Notes: generated by a model from the sequence alone, not told the origin. A stretch of 64,000 bases of DNA from Trichinella spiralis (GCA_000181795.3 CM012954.1:13746125-13810124); one strand, 5' to 3'. Shown: positions 50,562 through 63,449, counted from the stretch's first letter. A program made the numbers and translations.

Positions 50562-53027
50562 TCAATTATGAACGCCCTCCAGACGGTAATCATCCGATAG
50601 AATTGAAATATCACCAGGACCTGGAAAAGAAAAATAATCAATACCATGTGACATAATGAGTGTAAATTGCATTAAAAAGAAAATTAATAATGATTTATTA
50701 AACTTCAAATTAACCAAATAACCAAATAACTTACATTTTTTAAATGTAAACCGTACTTCAATATCACGTTCTATTAGCACACGTGGATTGCATCTGTCAT
50801 ATATCGCTTTCACTTTCACCGCATACTGGTTGTTCCCTCGTCTAAAAGTCACCCTATTTCCGAACGTATCCTGAAAATTCACTGAACGTCAATGAGTGGA
50901 AACGAAACAAAAATTACTCACATTTGACAGCATCCTTCCTTCTGTTAAGTCCCATATCTGCAATGTGACAACAATATTTTGTGTATCCCATCGTAACACT
51001 TGAAACAGAACGTCATCACACTTGAGTAACGACAACAATTTCCAGTAACGCCGGAGCGGTTTGCTACTGGCATATTCCCACATCACAGGCGATTCTAAAA
51101 TATTTAAATAAAATAAAATAAATTGTTTCAAATGAAAAACAAACTTCATAAAAAACCAAATAGACCACAGTGCAAGTACGAGATTATTTGAAAAATATAA
51201 TTGGTAACTATTTACCCAAAATGACAAACGTTTGCCTTGTATAAGCTACAATTGAACTGTGAAAAGCGTTCAAACGACCTTCGCAAAGCATTTCAAATTC
51301 ACAGATGCCGTAATTATGTCGAATCTCCTCCAGTGAAATTGTTGGATTCAATGCAGATACCGCAAAAAAACCAATAAAAGAATCATCCGTATATAAGTAG
51401 CATGTCACCAGTTCAACGGAATTTATTTCAAAATAGAGCGTTCCACCAACCGGAAGTTCAACAAATTCAAAATATCGTAGCAGTCGCTTTTTCTCATTTA
51501 TCTCATCCACAAGATAAATTTGAAAAGGAACTAAAATACAATACAAAAAAAATTAATCTGTTTCCTCTAAATATGCAAAAAGAAATAAATAAATAAATAA
51601 ATATAAATATCTTCTTAATTAAATTAGACATTTATATTTGTCAAAAATTAGATTCGATTCGATTCGATTCGATTCGATTAGAAAAACATATAATGACAAT
51701 TAACTTGCAAAATGTGCTGAGCAAGAATTTACTAAAAATCTTTAAATACGGTTGTTGAAATTCGTGACGTGATGCAATTAAATAAAATTTTTATTTAAAA
51801 TACATTTCGTCAAAGGCTACTTACTTCCAGGTGCAATGTTAGCATCTGAAAAAATCAGCACCGACGGAATTTCAACGATATCTTTAGATAATATGTCGCA
51901 GTGAGATGTCCGGTGGAAATCACCATCCTCATAATAATCAACTGGTTGTACATCTTCATAAAAATGAGTATCGGCGCATTCTGTCAAAGAATTACACGGA
52001 GCAGATTCAAATTGTCTGAAGCGAATAAAATTCTTGTAGGTAAACATAAGTTTGCTACTGTTGGTCGCGTCACAAGACACGCAAGATCCATTTGAGTCAT
52101 CTGCTTTTAAAAATATGAAGAAATAATAAATCAAACATGAGAAAAAAATGAGAGATCAGATTAAAAAATAAAGGAAAAAAATTATTACAATTGTTACAGA
52201 ACAATAAATGCATAAGTGAAATTGTATTAGTCGTCAAGTGATCGAAGTGAAAAAAAATTTTATATCTAAATAAAATTGCTGTGGCCCACATTTTCGCAAC
52301 TCATTTTAATTGGAATGAAAATAACATTGAAAAAAAGTTAAACAGAAATATGATCGCTTAATTTGAAAACAACAACTGAAATTTTTAACGTCAGAAATAC
52401 AAAAAAAAAGAAAAAATAAATACCTAGATAATACGAAAATGCCATATAATGAATATATTCACTTCTACAAAAGATAGGTTTTCCACCGCTCGGTTCAATC
52501 TTGCAATAAGTATCATTTCCCCTTACTTCACAATATTCAGGGCAAGGGAAAGTGTAAGCAGAAAAAGCATGGTGGTACATGCAACTTCCCCAATCAAGAT
52601 CATTATAACAAATAATAGTAAATGTTTTGCCCTCGGTTGGGAGATTCGAATAACGAAATAACTCCATGTATTCGTCTTCAAGTTCAAATTTGAAATACGG
52701 ATATCGATACCTGATTGCTAAAAAAATCAAACTTTATAATAAGTAGCAATTAATAAAACAATACAAATTTTTAAATGATGTTCAGTTCAAATTCAACGCA
52801 CAAATGGAAAATTTTTCATTTTCATTCATCTTTATCAATGACAACTAGAAATATCACAATGCGGTATATTTGAAAAGGGAACCGCTTCAGCAATTCAAAT
52901 TTATAATATTCAAATTGGAGATGTTAATTCTATTGATTGCATAAAAAACTACAATGCGATGACACTTACCGAATTCGCAACGCAAGTTAGCCAAGAAAAA
53001 CACAAGAAACGCGGGCAAGAGGTTCAT
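50562..53027 (-). CDS. unrecognised secreted protein, seven exons, possible internal repeat
   Basis: I do not recognise this family. Seven exons (53027-52970, 52717-52424, 52103-51825, 51530-51216, 51094-50922, 50870-50735, 50620-50562) join in phase to 437 residues, with good donors and TTTTCAG or TTTCCAG acceptors. A signal peptide (MNLLPAFLVFFLANLRC) leads; an in-frame ATG 19 codons upstream is an alternative start. The mature protein has about 18 cysteines, many aromatic residues and no transmembrane segment. Segments near residues 20-65, 208-255 and 315-360 share a pattern: charged stretch, RY plus aromatic, Leu, Gly or Asp, hydrophobic strand, then Cys (ELFRYSNLPTEGKTFTII; LLRYFEFVELPVGGTLYFEI; LRRYWKLLSLLKCDDVLFQV). 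Exons 2, 3 and 4 are all phase 1-1, as in duplicated extracellular modules. It is head-to-head with ALP-1/Zasp, 1.37 kb apart. Confidence 0.8.
51651..51679. repeat. (GATTC)n pentanucleotide array
   Basis: Nearly six tandem GATTC units inside the orphan gene's intron 51531-51824. Confidence 0.9.
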
Positions 53028-54395
53028 GACGCCAACTATCGTATGAACAACGCCGAACAGTGAAGAAAACAATTTATACATTTGCAATTTAACAACAAAA
53101 GTTTAAACTTCAAAATGCAACAAAATCAACTTTAAAAATTAATGCTTAACTTACTTTAAATGCTAATGAAATAAATACAACCTAACCTAAATTTTACTTT
53201 TGCATGTGTTAATAAATGATACATAAATTGTATTAGTTTTTGAAAGTTCTTAAAATCAAACAAATAAAATAGCCGCAATATTTTCTACTGTTCAAGAAAA
53301 AAAATGTTTAGGTACTAATAATTGAAATGTTCTTTTTCACATTTTCTTCCACTTTTTATATATAGAATGCAAATTACATACAGTTGAAGATGAAGATTTA
53401 AATAAATAAATAAATATATATATATATATATGTGTGTGTGCATATTTTTTTCTTTATAAAATAAATATCATACAGAAGAATGTTCAAATTTACCGAATAT
53501 ACATGTTCTGCAGAATATATCGGTTAAAATTATTTTAAAAAAATTACAACGATAATTATTTATACATTTAATAACAGTACAATTGTCAAATTGATGGATG
53601 AAAATATGTAGCAAGTGAAAATTGAAAAAAAAGAAACATTACAGTAAAAAAAATATGCAAATTAAAATTTAGTTGCGTATACTGTTGTTGTTGTTGTTGT
53701 TATAATAATTATTATTATTTATCGCTCGACCAGAGCATCTCCACCCACAAAATTTGCACTCAACTGACAAGAAGATGCTTGCTCTGTTGGCTGGTTTATA
53801 TATGAATATATTATTAGAAAGAAAACAAGTCTGTTTTTAGCATAAAAGAAAGAAAGAATAGAAAACAACAAACAGCACACATGCTCAACTGCCAGCCAGC
53901 CAGCCAGCCAGCATAAAGCAGTTGGTTAAAATGACGAAGAAGTCTGAGAGAGAAACCAGCTGCAGAAAATTGCAATAGCAACAGCATAACTAATAAAGAA
54001 GCATCAACAGCATCCTCCTCAACGTTACGTTAACGACGACGACGACTACTACTACTACTACTACTACTCACTAGTAGTAGTAATATTAAATAGCAGAAAG
54101 AGTAGGAGTAGCAAAGGAACAGCAGCAACAACGTCAGTATTAAAAGTAGCTGCTGCAGTATCAACAACAAGCAACATCAAGCAAGTTTAAAGCAAGCAAC
54201 GCAGAAAAATCTACCAGTGTGCTGGCTAATAATTTAGTAGGAAAAGAGGTGTGAAGAAAGAGACGAGAAATCAAAATGATCTCGTCTTGTTCACGTCCAT
54301 CTCGTGAACATTAAGCTTTCGATAAGCTGCAGAAAAATAATCAAATCGAATAATTTATTTAAAATTTACCCTTCTTGGTGAAAATTCGAATATTT
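53028..54395. other. head-to-head region of the orphan gene and ALP-1/Zasp
   Basis: About 1.37 kb with the presumed promoters of both genes. It contains an AT array (53414-53430), GTT repeats (53683-53702), CCAG repeats (53888-53912), and an ACT array followed by an inverted AGT run (54035-54085). The last 500 bases are richer in AGC/CAA words and may be ALP-1 5' UTR. Confidence 0.5.
54035..54085. repeat. ACG/ACT array with inverted AGT run (hairpin-forming)
   Basis: GAC then ACT units (to about 54068) are followed at once by CACTAGTAGTAGTAATA, so the right arm can pair with part of the ACT array. It lies about 310 bases upstream of the ALP-1 ATG. Confidence 0.6.
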
Positions 54396-57300
54396 ATGGC
54401 TGACGAAACGGTAACAGTTCGAATGAGCCGCAGTGATCCGTCCATAATTTGGGGATTTCGTTTACAAGGTGGACTTGATTTCAACGAACCGCTCACAATA
54501 AGCAAGGTAAGATTTGAAAAATAATAAAATCCCATCTTGAAACGACAACATTGACTTTCCATTCCATTACCGCAGGTAGTTGCCGGTAGTCTTGCCGAAC
54601 GAGCTGGTCTGATCGAAGGTGACCACGTCGTCCGCATAGCTGGTCATCATGCCGATTCCATGCAACACAAAGACGCACAAGATGCAATCATCTCGTCCAA
54701 CAACGATGTTGAAATTGTCGTCGAAAGGTATGGAAATTAACATTTCCTTTCTGCAAAAATTGAACTTTTGAAACATTTCAAATAATAATCTTTTTTCAAC
54801 TATTATTATTAAATGAATCGAAATGAAATAAAACAAATCTCAATTTTCATCCGTGATCTTAACCGAATTTGCTATGTATGCAATGACAACTTTCTATGTT
54901 AATAAATTGGATACTTTACAATTTCAAACGCTATCATCTCTTATCGGCCACAAAAGCATCAATTTTACATGCACAATATTTTCATCATCTTTTTACTTAA
55001 TCACTCACTGTTCATTCGCATCCAACACAAATGTATTAGAAGCTTTGGAAAACGAAAAAAAAATAAAAAATTTTAATGACAACCTATTCATAGTAATAGT
55101 AATGTTGATTTATTTTAAATTGATCAGTATTTTCTTTTCTCCACCAACTTTCCCATCACATGTGCAGAAAGTTGTCAGCTGTAGAAGTGGAAGATGTTGC
55201 ATTTGATGACGAAGAATCAGTAAAATTGTTCAGCTTAAAAAGTGAAATCTTGACAATTTAAAAAAATTCCCATTCTATATGAAAATTATTGACTTGCCTG
55301 CTTGTTTATTTTGTCGAGTGCGTCATTCAAGTTCATCATTCGGTTATTTTATTTAATCACATTCATCAGCTGCAAATATTTTAATAAATAACAATCGTAA
55401 TAATTGCCAACAACAACAACAACAACAGCAGCATGGATCAGTATGAAAATGGAAAACAATTTTCAAATTAATACTAATAAAATTTCAACGTAGAATGACA
55501 CCGGATAGTGAAGAAGTGAGAAGAATTTTGAAATTTTATTTCAGTTTACTCTTGACATGCTTATCTAGTGGAGGAAATCTATTTTAAGCTATCACACCGA
55601 GAAAAAGTAAACATCAATGGAAATTCTTTCTCGAGCTTGATACAAAATAAAAAAAAGCAATTTTCAAGTAAAATGTTGTTCACAAAATTTCGATTACTAA
55701 GATTGAAAAGAAATTTTTTTCCAAACAAATTGTAATAAACAAGTGTTTCTGTGTGCAATATTAGTAATAATAATGATAATTCGAAAATTTTCTAGACGAG
55801 GTTGCAGAGTGTGGAAACCAGCCGTCATGCCAACAGACGACAAATTTACTCCGGTGAAATATTCACTTGCTCATGACAACAGAAAAGTGCACGTGAGTTC
55901 TGTTCCATATACATATATATATATATATATATATATTGTTTTGTATATTCATATCAGTTTTTATCAAAATGATGAAATTTTTTTGCAGGATTCATATTTT
56001 CCGGATAATAATCAGCAACAACAGAAACCACCACCACCACCACCACCACCGTCAATTTCCCACATTGAAAAGTTCAACAAAATATCCAACCAGTACAGTA
56101 CAGATTCGTCACCAGGCACATATTCAAAGCACAGAACAGCGGACTCTTATCTGCACGAAACGGGAGGACTTTTTGGCACAGAGTAATTTGAAAAAAATAT
56201 AATTTTTTCTTCTCGAAAATGTTCCATTTCAAATTTTTAAATATTGATGATAAGTTTTTTTTTGCATATTGCAGTGCAAATTTGCAGAAACAAAATCAAC
56301 AACAGCCTTCGTTCATTCATTCAGAAACGTTGCGTCTAATTCGCGAAGATGAAGCGAAAAATCGACAGACCCCGTCAAATTATACTGATAGCAGAGGTGA
56401 ACCTTACACGTACAGTAAATCAATACACCAGTCAGCCACTTTCAGGCGACTAATGGCCGCTATGCGAAGTAAATGTGAAAATTTTAAAATTGAAATTAAA
56501 ACTAATCTTCAACTGCCCTTCTCTTTCATTTTCCTTTTCAATTTTTCCTGCTCTCTCTCTCTCTCTTTTAATCTCGGTATACAATTTTCAATTCAAGCGA
56601 CATTCGGTATTCAATTACTATATTCAAAGTACACAATATATATCCTGAAAAATTCGATTACACAAATGGCCTGAGGATGGATCCATCACAGTTTCATTTT
56701 ATCTCGCATACGGTGACCTGGTGCTGACTGGTTTGCTTGATAGCATGATGTTGTATTTGTTGATTGCAATGCATGGACAAAATATATGAACAGAATAGAA
56801 TAGAATATAGTAGACAACATTAACGAACAATGCAAATAAATATTAAACGTATAAATAGAAAAACTCACTAATAAACCGTTTGCACATGTTCAATAATTGT
56901 GATTTAATAAGACAATCCTGAATAATATCTTTTAACTTTGCATGAACAATTTTTTCAGTATGACATAACTTTTGTTTTTTATCATTAAAACGTTTGAAAA
57001 ATACTAAATAAATAAATAAATAATCCAACTGCAATAGAATATAAAACATAGCAATTTTATATTTCAGCTGAATCAGTGAGAGATACACCGCGCGGAATTC
57101 AAGAAAGACCTACACCTGCACGACCAACTGGAGCTCCAGTATGCGACACTTGCGGACGACAAATCCTGTAAGCTATCATTAATCTTATGGAAAAGTTATG
57201 GTGGATTTTTTTGTGTCTACTGAAATTGAAATTTCTCTCTCACTTTATTACGCTACAGTATTTCTAATCAAACGAGTTGAACAAGAACAATTCTCCTGTT

Positions 57301-60300
57301 TAGTGGTGTATTCTGCAAAGCAGGCGACAAGTGCTTTCATGGAGAATGTTACAAATGTTCAACCTGTGGCACGTCTCTGAAAAACACAGGTTAAATGCCC
57401 AATGCTTGACCCATATGGGTTTTGAAAAAAGTTTCCCATTTGAAGGCTATTTCATGGTCAACGACAAGCTGTATTGTAATATCCACGCCCGGCAACAGCA
57501 GCAGAACTTGTTCCAAGCGACAGCACCGCAGGATCCTTCAATTTTCAGGTGACTATTTCCTTGATGGAAATTTCTATTTTTGACATTTGATGACATTTTA
57601 CAGCTATCGTGGTGCCCCACCGCAACCGTCGCCGAAACATTCAGATCCACCGAAAGCGTTGTAAAAAATCAAATCAAATCAAATCAAATATCTTAAATTT
57701 TAATATGGGTTCTTTATTTTAAAGCTATCAGCCAGATGTGCTAAAGCCGTCATTGTCGCCAATTGCCCAAGTTCACAGTGCACCGTTGAGTCCGTCGTCG
57801 CGTGGTATTCCAACGCATTCTGTCAGCAAAATGCCCGGCAATTACATACGTCAGTTTAAACAAGAAATGGAATCGACAAACCAATGGTCAACGGCCGTTC
57901 CAGAAGCACCATTTTCACCAGAACGAGGCGGCTATCCGTACCAGCACGAAATGCATACAGCCGGTGAGTGGGAAAGAGAATAGTACTTGATTTTTTTTTC
58001 AAACTCTTTCAGCGAAGAAACAAAAAGTGGAAGGAAAATTTGTTATTTTCTTTTTTTTGTTCTTCGTCTATTCGAACAATTTTCCCCAAAATAATGTCAA
58101 ACATAACAATATTAATAATTAATAAATAAATAAGGAATAGCAGCCGATTCAAATTGTACAGACAAAACCGATACAGTGGATCAACAACTACCGACGATCA
58201 CAGACACAACAGATTCCCACTCGGATTCGGATACACTGTTGGACGACAACAACAAAGATGCTGAATGGGGTTTGGATGAAAAATGCCTTTCACAAAGCGA
58301 CGCGTCAGTTTCTTTGCTGGGCAAAGAAGTCCACGATGCGATAGCCGGAAAAAATGCGACCTCGGACCACCTGAAACCGGCGCCACGGCGCCAGAAAAGC
58401 ACAACCGATTACAGTAATCCTTTTGCACAAATCGACAATCAAGTAGTAACAGCCAGCGACATCGTCTGCGCCCATTTGACTCTTTACCAGCGAGGAGGTA
58501 AAAATTGGGTAAATTGCCAACAACTGCAAATTTCTTTCGGTGATGGTCGACTTCGGTTCAGTTATTGTAAAAGAAAAAAGTTACAACTTCCCCCTGTTTC
58601 TCCAAACAATCAATTTCATTACACTTTCGTGCATGTTTTGCTTTCGGTTTCCATATTTAAATTTTCCAACATGATTTTATGAATTGATGAATATGAAAGA
58701 AAACAAAAAAAATTTTTTTTTCTTTTCAAATAACAGGAAGTAGAACAGTTGGTGCTTATGTGCCGAGAAGAGGGCGTGGTGTGTTGAAGCAAATTGGAGA
58801 AAGTCTACGCATCCCGGTCTGCGAAGCATGCCACCGTGAAATAAGGTATTACTTGTGTGTGTGTGTTGCTGTTGAGGTGAAAAGTGAAAAGTCGTCTTTT
58901 TCAAGAGGTCCATTTGTGCTGGCGCTTGGAAAATCCTGGTGTCCGGATCATTTTGTGTGCTCGCATCCCGAGTGTCGCCGTAAACTGCTCGACGTTGGCT
59001 TTGTCGAAGAGGGCGGCTTCATCTATTGTGAATTTTGCTTTGAACGTTACTTAGCTCCAAGCTGTTTCAAATGCAATCGATCAATTGTGGGGGTAAAGTT
59101 GTTCGACTGATTAATTAATTACTCGTGTTGTTTTTGAAAATTTGAAATTTGAAAACAATTCTAGGATTGCCTGACGGCATTGGACCGAAAATGGCATCCG
59201 GAATGTTTCTGCTGCGCTCATTGTCATAAACCGTTTGGCAATTCTTGCTTTTTTCTCGAAGATGGAAAACCATACTGTGAACAAGGTAACAAACGATTGC
59301 AAAAAAATGTATTATTCGATTATTTCTATTTTTCCTGTATTTTCTGACAGATTGGAATACACTTTTCACAACTAAATGCTGCGCATGCCAATTTCCTATT
59401 GAAGCTGGCGATCGATGGGTTGAAGCCTTGGGCAATGCGTACCATTCGAATTGCTTCACTTGCACGGTAAGTGGATACTTTACAATTTTCCCCACACACG
59501 CACACAGAACGAGTGAAAATCTACATTGCGAAATAAAACACGCGCCTCTACACGAGCTGAGCATCACGAAACGAGTGCAAAAATTGTTAAGTAAACATGT
59601 AAATCACACAAAAGAACGGGACGAACATTCGGTGAATAACTTCGAATAATAAAAGCAAACCATTTTCTATGTCGGCTTTAATGGATATTGGCAAAAGCAA
59701 GCGGAGCATATTTAAGCAAGTTTCGTAAATGTAAAAATTTTGAAACAAAGAAAACAAACCTTCTTCAATTAACATGATGAAACATGCTATAATAGTCGAT
59801 CATCGTAGGGAATTTAAAAAAAATTATCCAACCAAAGAATGAAAGGAAGACTTTTTTTTTATTGTTTCAAAACTGATATAAATTCAACTTTTTCCAACAT
59901 AAATTATTATTATTATTTGAAATTGATTCGTCTCATAGTCTCATAGACGCGATTGTTATATTTCAATTGCCAAACAGTTCGAGTTAGAAATAATTTCAAC
60001 GACAAAGAGAAGAATAATTTTTGAACGTAAAATTCTCTTACCTTGATTCCATAATAAACAGACAATAAATGACGTGTGTAGAAGAGGAAAATGCGTTGAA
60101 AATTAGAAAAGAATAATTTCCGCGCAATGGTTTTTCAGCAATGGTTTGAATTCACAGCAAATCAAACGCAAATAAATTTCACCGTATGACCAATAATGAT
60201 TTTCACGAGTTAATTAAGAAAAGATGTAATTTGGGAAATCAATTGATCATTTGAACAGAAAACAAACGATATTGAAATGAATATTCATTTAATGGAAAAA

Positions 60301-60435
60301 CTTTTACGTGTGGTTTGCTTAAATGTCAAATGAAATGTTACATGTCTGTTTGCGTTGCAGGTATGCATGAAGAATTTGGAAGGGGAAAATTTCTACATTA
60401 AAGGCAATCGACCATACTGTAAAGCGCACGCGTGA
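54396..60435 (+). CDS. alp-1: PDZ and LIM domain Z-disc protein, ALP-1/Zasp52 type
   Basis: Sixteen exons give 765 residues with consistent phase: 54396-54506, 54576-54727, 55796-55892 (or from 55808), 55989-56182, 56275-56468, 57068-57167, 57304-57389, 57446-57548, 57604-57660, 57725-57963, 58141-58497, 58737-58845, 58906-59092, 59165-59285, 59351-59466, 60361-60435. Residues 1-88 form the PDZ domain ([18 protein letters not shown]). A first LIM domain (about 275-327: [20 protein letters not shown]) is followed by a proline/serine-rich linker, then three C-terminal LIMs (about 592-764: [45 protein letters not shown]-like YHSNCFTC). One early plus three late LIMs is the Zasp52/C. elegans ALP-1 layout; these proteins bind alpha-actinin at Z-discs or dense bodies. 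The 894-nt last intron is unusually long. Confidence 0.93.
55168..55261 (+). other. alternative exon of ALP-1/Zasp, possibly terminal (PDZ-only isoform)
   Basis: An acceptor (TGTGCAG) at 55167 is followed by an open stretch in phase with the PDZ exon that ends at 54727. It reads [17 protein letters not shown] and then [13 protein letters not shown] before TAA at 55259-55261. A donor inside it (55220, GTAAAA) leaves phase 0, which matches no acceptor of the next exon. Skipping this piece restores phase exactly. It therefore looks like an alternative last exon producing a short PDZ-only protein, or a pseudo-exon. Confidence 0.45.
57667..57690 (+). repeat. (ATCAA)n pentanucleotide array in ALP-1 intron
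   Basis: Nearly five tandem units directly after the donor at 57661. Confidence 0.85.
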
Positions 60436-60837
60436 ACGAATTTGTTGGCTTTGGAAAAAGTGTGTAGCTGGATGACGTGAAAATATCGAAGATTATTATT
60501 ATTATTATTATTGTAGAAAAATATATATATTTTTTTAAATCTTTTATCGATTACTAAAAGAACACTTTTATTGCTACTGAATGGGAATTATTATTATTAT
60601 TATTTGAACGTGAAATTAATAATAATATTCAGTGCTTGTTTTGTTGTGATTAAATTGAAATGAAAACTGTAAAAGAAAGAAAGAAGAAGCAAGCGAATAA
60701 ACCAAAGTGTAGGAAAAATGTTTCTACTGTTTTATTTATTATTTCAATTGAAGAAGAAATAAAGAAGTTTGAGATTTAACAATAATAATAATAATGAAAA
60801 GTTGTGTTAAATTGAGAAATTTCAACCAATCAATTCG
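60436..60837. other. convergent 3' ends of ALP-1 and F-box genes
   Basis: The 402 bp between stop codons contain ATT repeats (60495-60512, 60586-60605), AATAAA words at about 60697 and 60757 for the plus-strand gene, and an AAT array (60779-60795). No gene. Confidence 0.6.
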
Positions 60838-62136
60838 TTAAAAAACAACCCTAGTTAAGGATGGACAATTTCTCCTCACTCGAGAGAGCAAATCGTCACG
60901 AAGATACATGTGATCTTTTCTCTGGGGCACGCAACCCACAACGATCAACGATTTCAACGTATTCGACTTCAGATACCCCCAAATGAACCAGCTATTTGAG
61001 GTATACGAGACATCGAGTTCGAGGAGATTTTCAAATTTATGACAATTTTCGATCACTTCCATGGCCAAATCGGAATTTCGTTCGGTACCGACTTTTTTCA
61101 ACTTTGGCAATCGAATCATTGTCATCACAGGAGATTCCAATTCGTGTGGACAATTGTCAAAAATCGACAATTCTTCCAAAGTCGACGATAAATTTTCAAC
61201 AATCTCTTCCAACACAGAATCAGTGACCAAACTACCAGAAATGGACAAAACAGTAATGGACGACAAAAAATCAAAATGCAAAGCGAACGATAGCTCCAAC
61301 CGCCTTCCTGACACCCTGAAATCGCTGCTGTCGATTCGAAGCCGCCGAATCGCGTCCATTTTGCACCACATCATTCCACAGATAAAATAGCCGGTGAATT
61401 TCAAAGCTAGTGATTTCAAATTTTTACAATAATTCAAAATTTCCATAATATGATCAATGTGAACGCTGCAGCCGGAAATGTCCAACGAACGCAAAGTTGG
61501 CGGCAATTGGTGAACATTTCCCAATCGAATTTGACGATTGTCGCGCAAATTCAACGTTTCCAAACGATTCCAACTACGCAAAACAGTGAACAATATCGAA
61601 TCGTCGAGCGGTCCTCGGCCGCGAACAATCGCCTTCACCATGGAGAGATGCTTCAACGACGGCGTCAATTGGGCCAACTGTTCAAGCCACTGCATGCTAA
61701 CCACTTCACCATTCAAGCATAAACTTTCCAAATTGTGGCATTTTTCCAAAATTGCATATTGAAAATTAATTTTCGACGACGCGCATCCCACGGAACCGAA
61801 ATTCGACAAATCCAAATGTTTCAACATCGGGCCGACACGTTCGATGACCTTCTTCAATAGAAAATCGTACTTGTAACTGAAAAACTTCGACACTCTCGAA
61901 TCGTCTTTCAAATTCAAGTCCATCAATTTCAACGACCGCATCTGTCGCCAAAACATGCCAGTTATTCCAGACAAACGTACGCAAGTATTTTCCAAACGAA
62001 GCACACTCCTCGCACTGAGGTATGAACAAATTAACAATAGCACATCGTCGGGAAGATCCAACAAATTTCTAGGAGAATATCTCTGACTGCAAGCTGAAAT
62101 GGAAATTTTATTTTTTTTTTGAAAAAAATTACTCAT
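60838..62136 (-). CDS. F-box and leucine-rich-repeat protein (FBXL-like)
   Basis: From the first in-frame ATG (62136) the frame runs to TAA at 60838. Read straight through it gives 432 residues. Removing a 39-nt stop-free candidate intron (62094-62132, GTAATT to TTTCAG) gives 419 with an ATGA first coding exon. The F-box is near the N-terminus (LLDLPDDVLLLICSYLSARS, VLRLENTCVRL), the part that binds SKP1 in SCF ubiquitin ligases. The rest is a series of irregular leucine-rich repeats (LKHLDLSNFG, LESLCLNGEVVS, LETLNLRDNRQ, LRSLDISGCSV, LKSLALKFTG, LLELDVSYTS, LKSLIVVGCVP), which would choose the substrate. The likely job is substrate recognition for ubiquitination. I cannot name an orthologue; lineage-specific FBXL expansions are common. 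Confidence 0.85.
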   Translation of the reverse strand: MSNFFQKKNKISISACSQRYSPRNLLDLPDDVLLLICSYLSARSVLRLENTCVRLSGITGMFWRQMRSLKLMDLNLKDDSRVSKFFSYKYDFLLKKVIERVGPMLKHLDLSNFGSVGCASSKINFQYAILEKCHNLESLCLNGEVVSMQWLEQLAQLTPSLKHLSMVKAIVRGRGPLDDSILFTVLRSWNRLETLNLRDNRQIRLGNVHQLPPTLRSLDISGCSVHIDHIMEILNYCKNLKSLALKFTGYFICGMMWCKMDAIRRLRIDSSDFRVSGRRLELSFALHFDFLSSITVLSISGSLVTDSVLEEIVENLSSTLEELSIFDNCPHELESPVMTMIRLPKLKKVGTERNSDLAMEVIENCHKFENLLELDVSYTSNSWFIWGYLKSNTLKSLIVVGCVPQRKDHMYLRDDLLSRVRRNCPSLTRVVF

Positions 62137-63449
62137 TCTTCGGGGACAAATATAGGAACAAATGAAAAAAAAAAGAAAAAAGAGATAGAATTGGCAAATT
62201 TCAAACAAATCCAACGCTGCTGCTCGAAAACGACGTGCCGTTGATGTTGTTGTTCGGATGACGTCACTGAGCAACGAGCGCAAGATAATAGAATATGCAA
62301 TATAGAAATGAACAACTCACGACACAATGGAACAGAATTTGCAGAATAGTAGAAAAAATAATTTTCAAAAATTTAAATTAATACGAAAAAACATATACAA
62401 ACTTGGATATTTCACTTCGGTGTGGACGTTAGGCAATTTCGAATCCATCGCGTGCAAATTTCAAACAAGAACAGCAATATTCGACAATATTCTTCGACTG
62501 CTACTACTACTACTACGATTCTTACTGTGATGGTAAATTTTCGATTGGATCAAAATGACCATCAGGTAATTGGTTGACGTGAAAAAATGGTTTTATACAT
62601 CGACGACAGGTAAAGTTGAAAATTGGCGAAAAAATTTCAGAAGTAACAAAAAAAATTATACTAATAATTCTGCTGTTCTTGTGACGACGCTCAATTTGGC
62701 ATTTTCGTTTCCGACGGATCATAAAAACTGGTTTTCTACTTTTTCCACCAAATCTGTCTTTCGAGTAGTTAATGATGTGATAACCAGGTGAAAATAGAGG
62801 AGGATAGTCGACCCCTACCTAACGTGACCTATTTTTATTGTAAAATGTTAAACTAAAATTCAAATTGACTTACGACTGTAGAATCAAAATCGTTCATTAA
62901 GCCTTATTGAACTAGTGGGATTTTGTGAAAATTTAAAATATTTTATACACATTTGAAACAAAAATTGTGCAAACATTCAAACCTGAGTATCGGATACGAC
63001 AGAACAAAAATGTTGTGACGTAACATCGGCTAGCAATAGTTCAATTGTTATTCCGCTTTATCATTGCCGTTTGTTTCACTTCAGCATTTTAATTGTTGTT
63101 CTTCGTTCTATCTGAATCAAATTTTGCTATCAAAACAAAAAATCCTATCAACAATAAATTCATTCAAAACATCCACATTGAACAATGAAAATTTTTAATT
63201 CTTAAATAATTGAATGTAATCTTAAATATTTTCTTATTCGAGCAATTTCTTCCTCTCTATAATGCTTAAAGTGGTGCACTGGACAAAAAAAATGTCGCTC
63301 TTTTCTTAATCTTACTGTAGCGCATTTTCTAACCGTTATAACGACAAACTGTCGAGAAATGAACTAGAGTAAATTACAAATTTTAATCAAACCAAATCTA
63401 CTACCAAATCCACCAGAAGCAATGGAAAAAGCATGCATGGATTGCTTCA
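62137..63449. other. intergenic between F-box gene 5' end and proteasome alpha-6 3' end
   Basis: AT-rich with short open frames only. It would include the F-box gene promoter and the 3' UTR of the proteasome gene. An open plus-strand stretch at 62570-62791 has no recognisable content. Confidence 0.5.
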
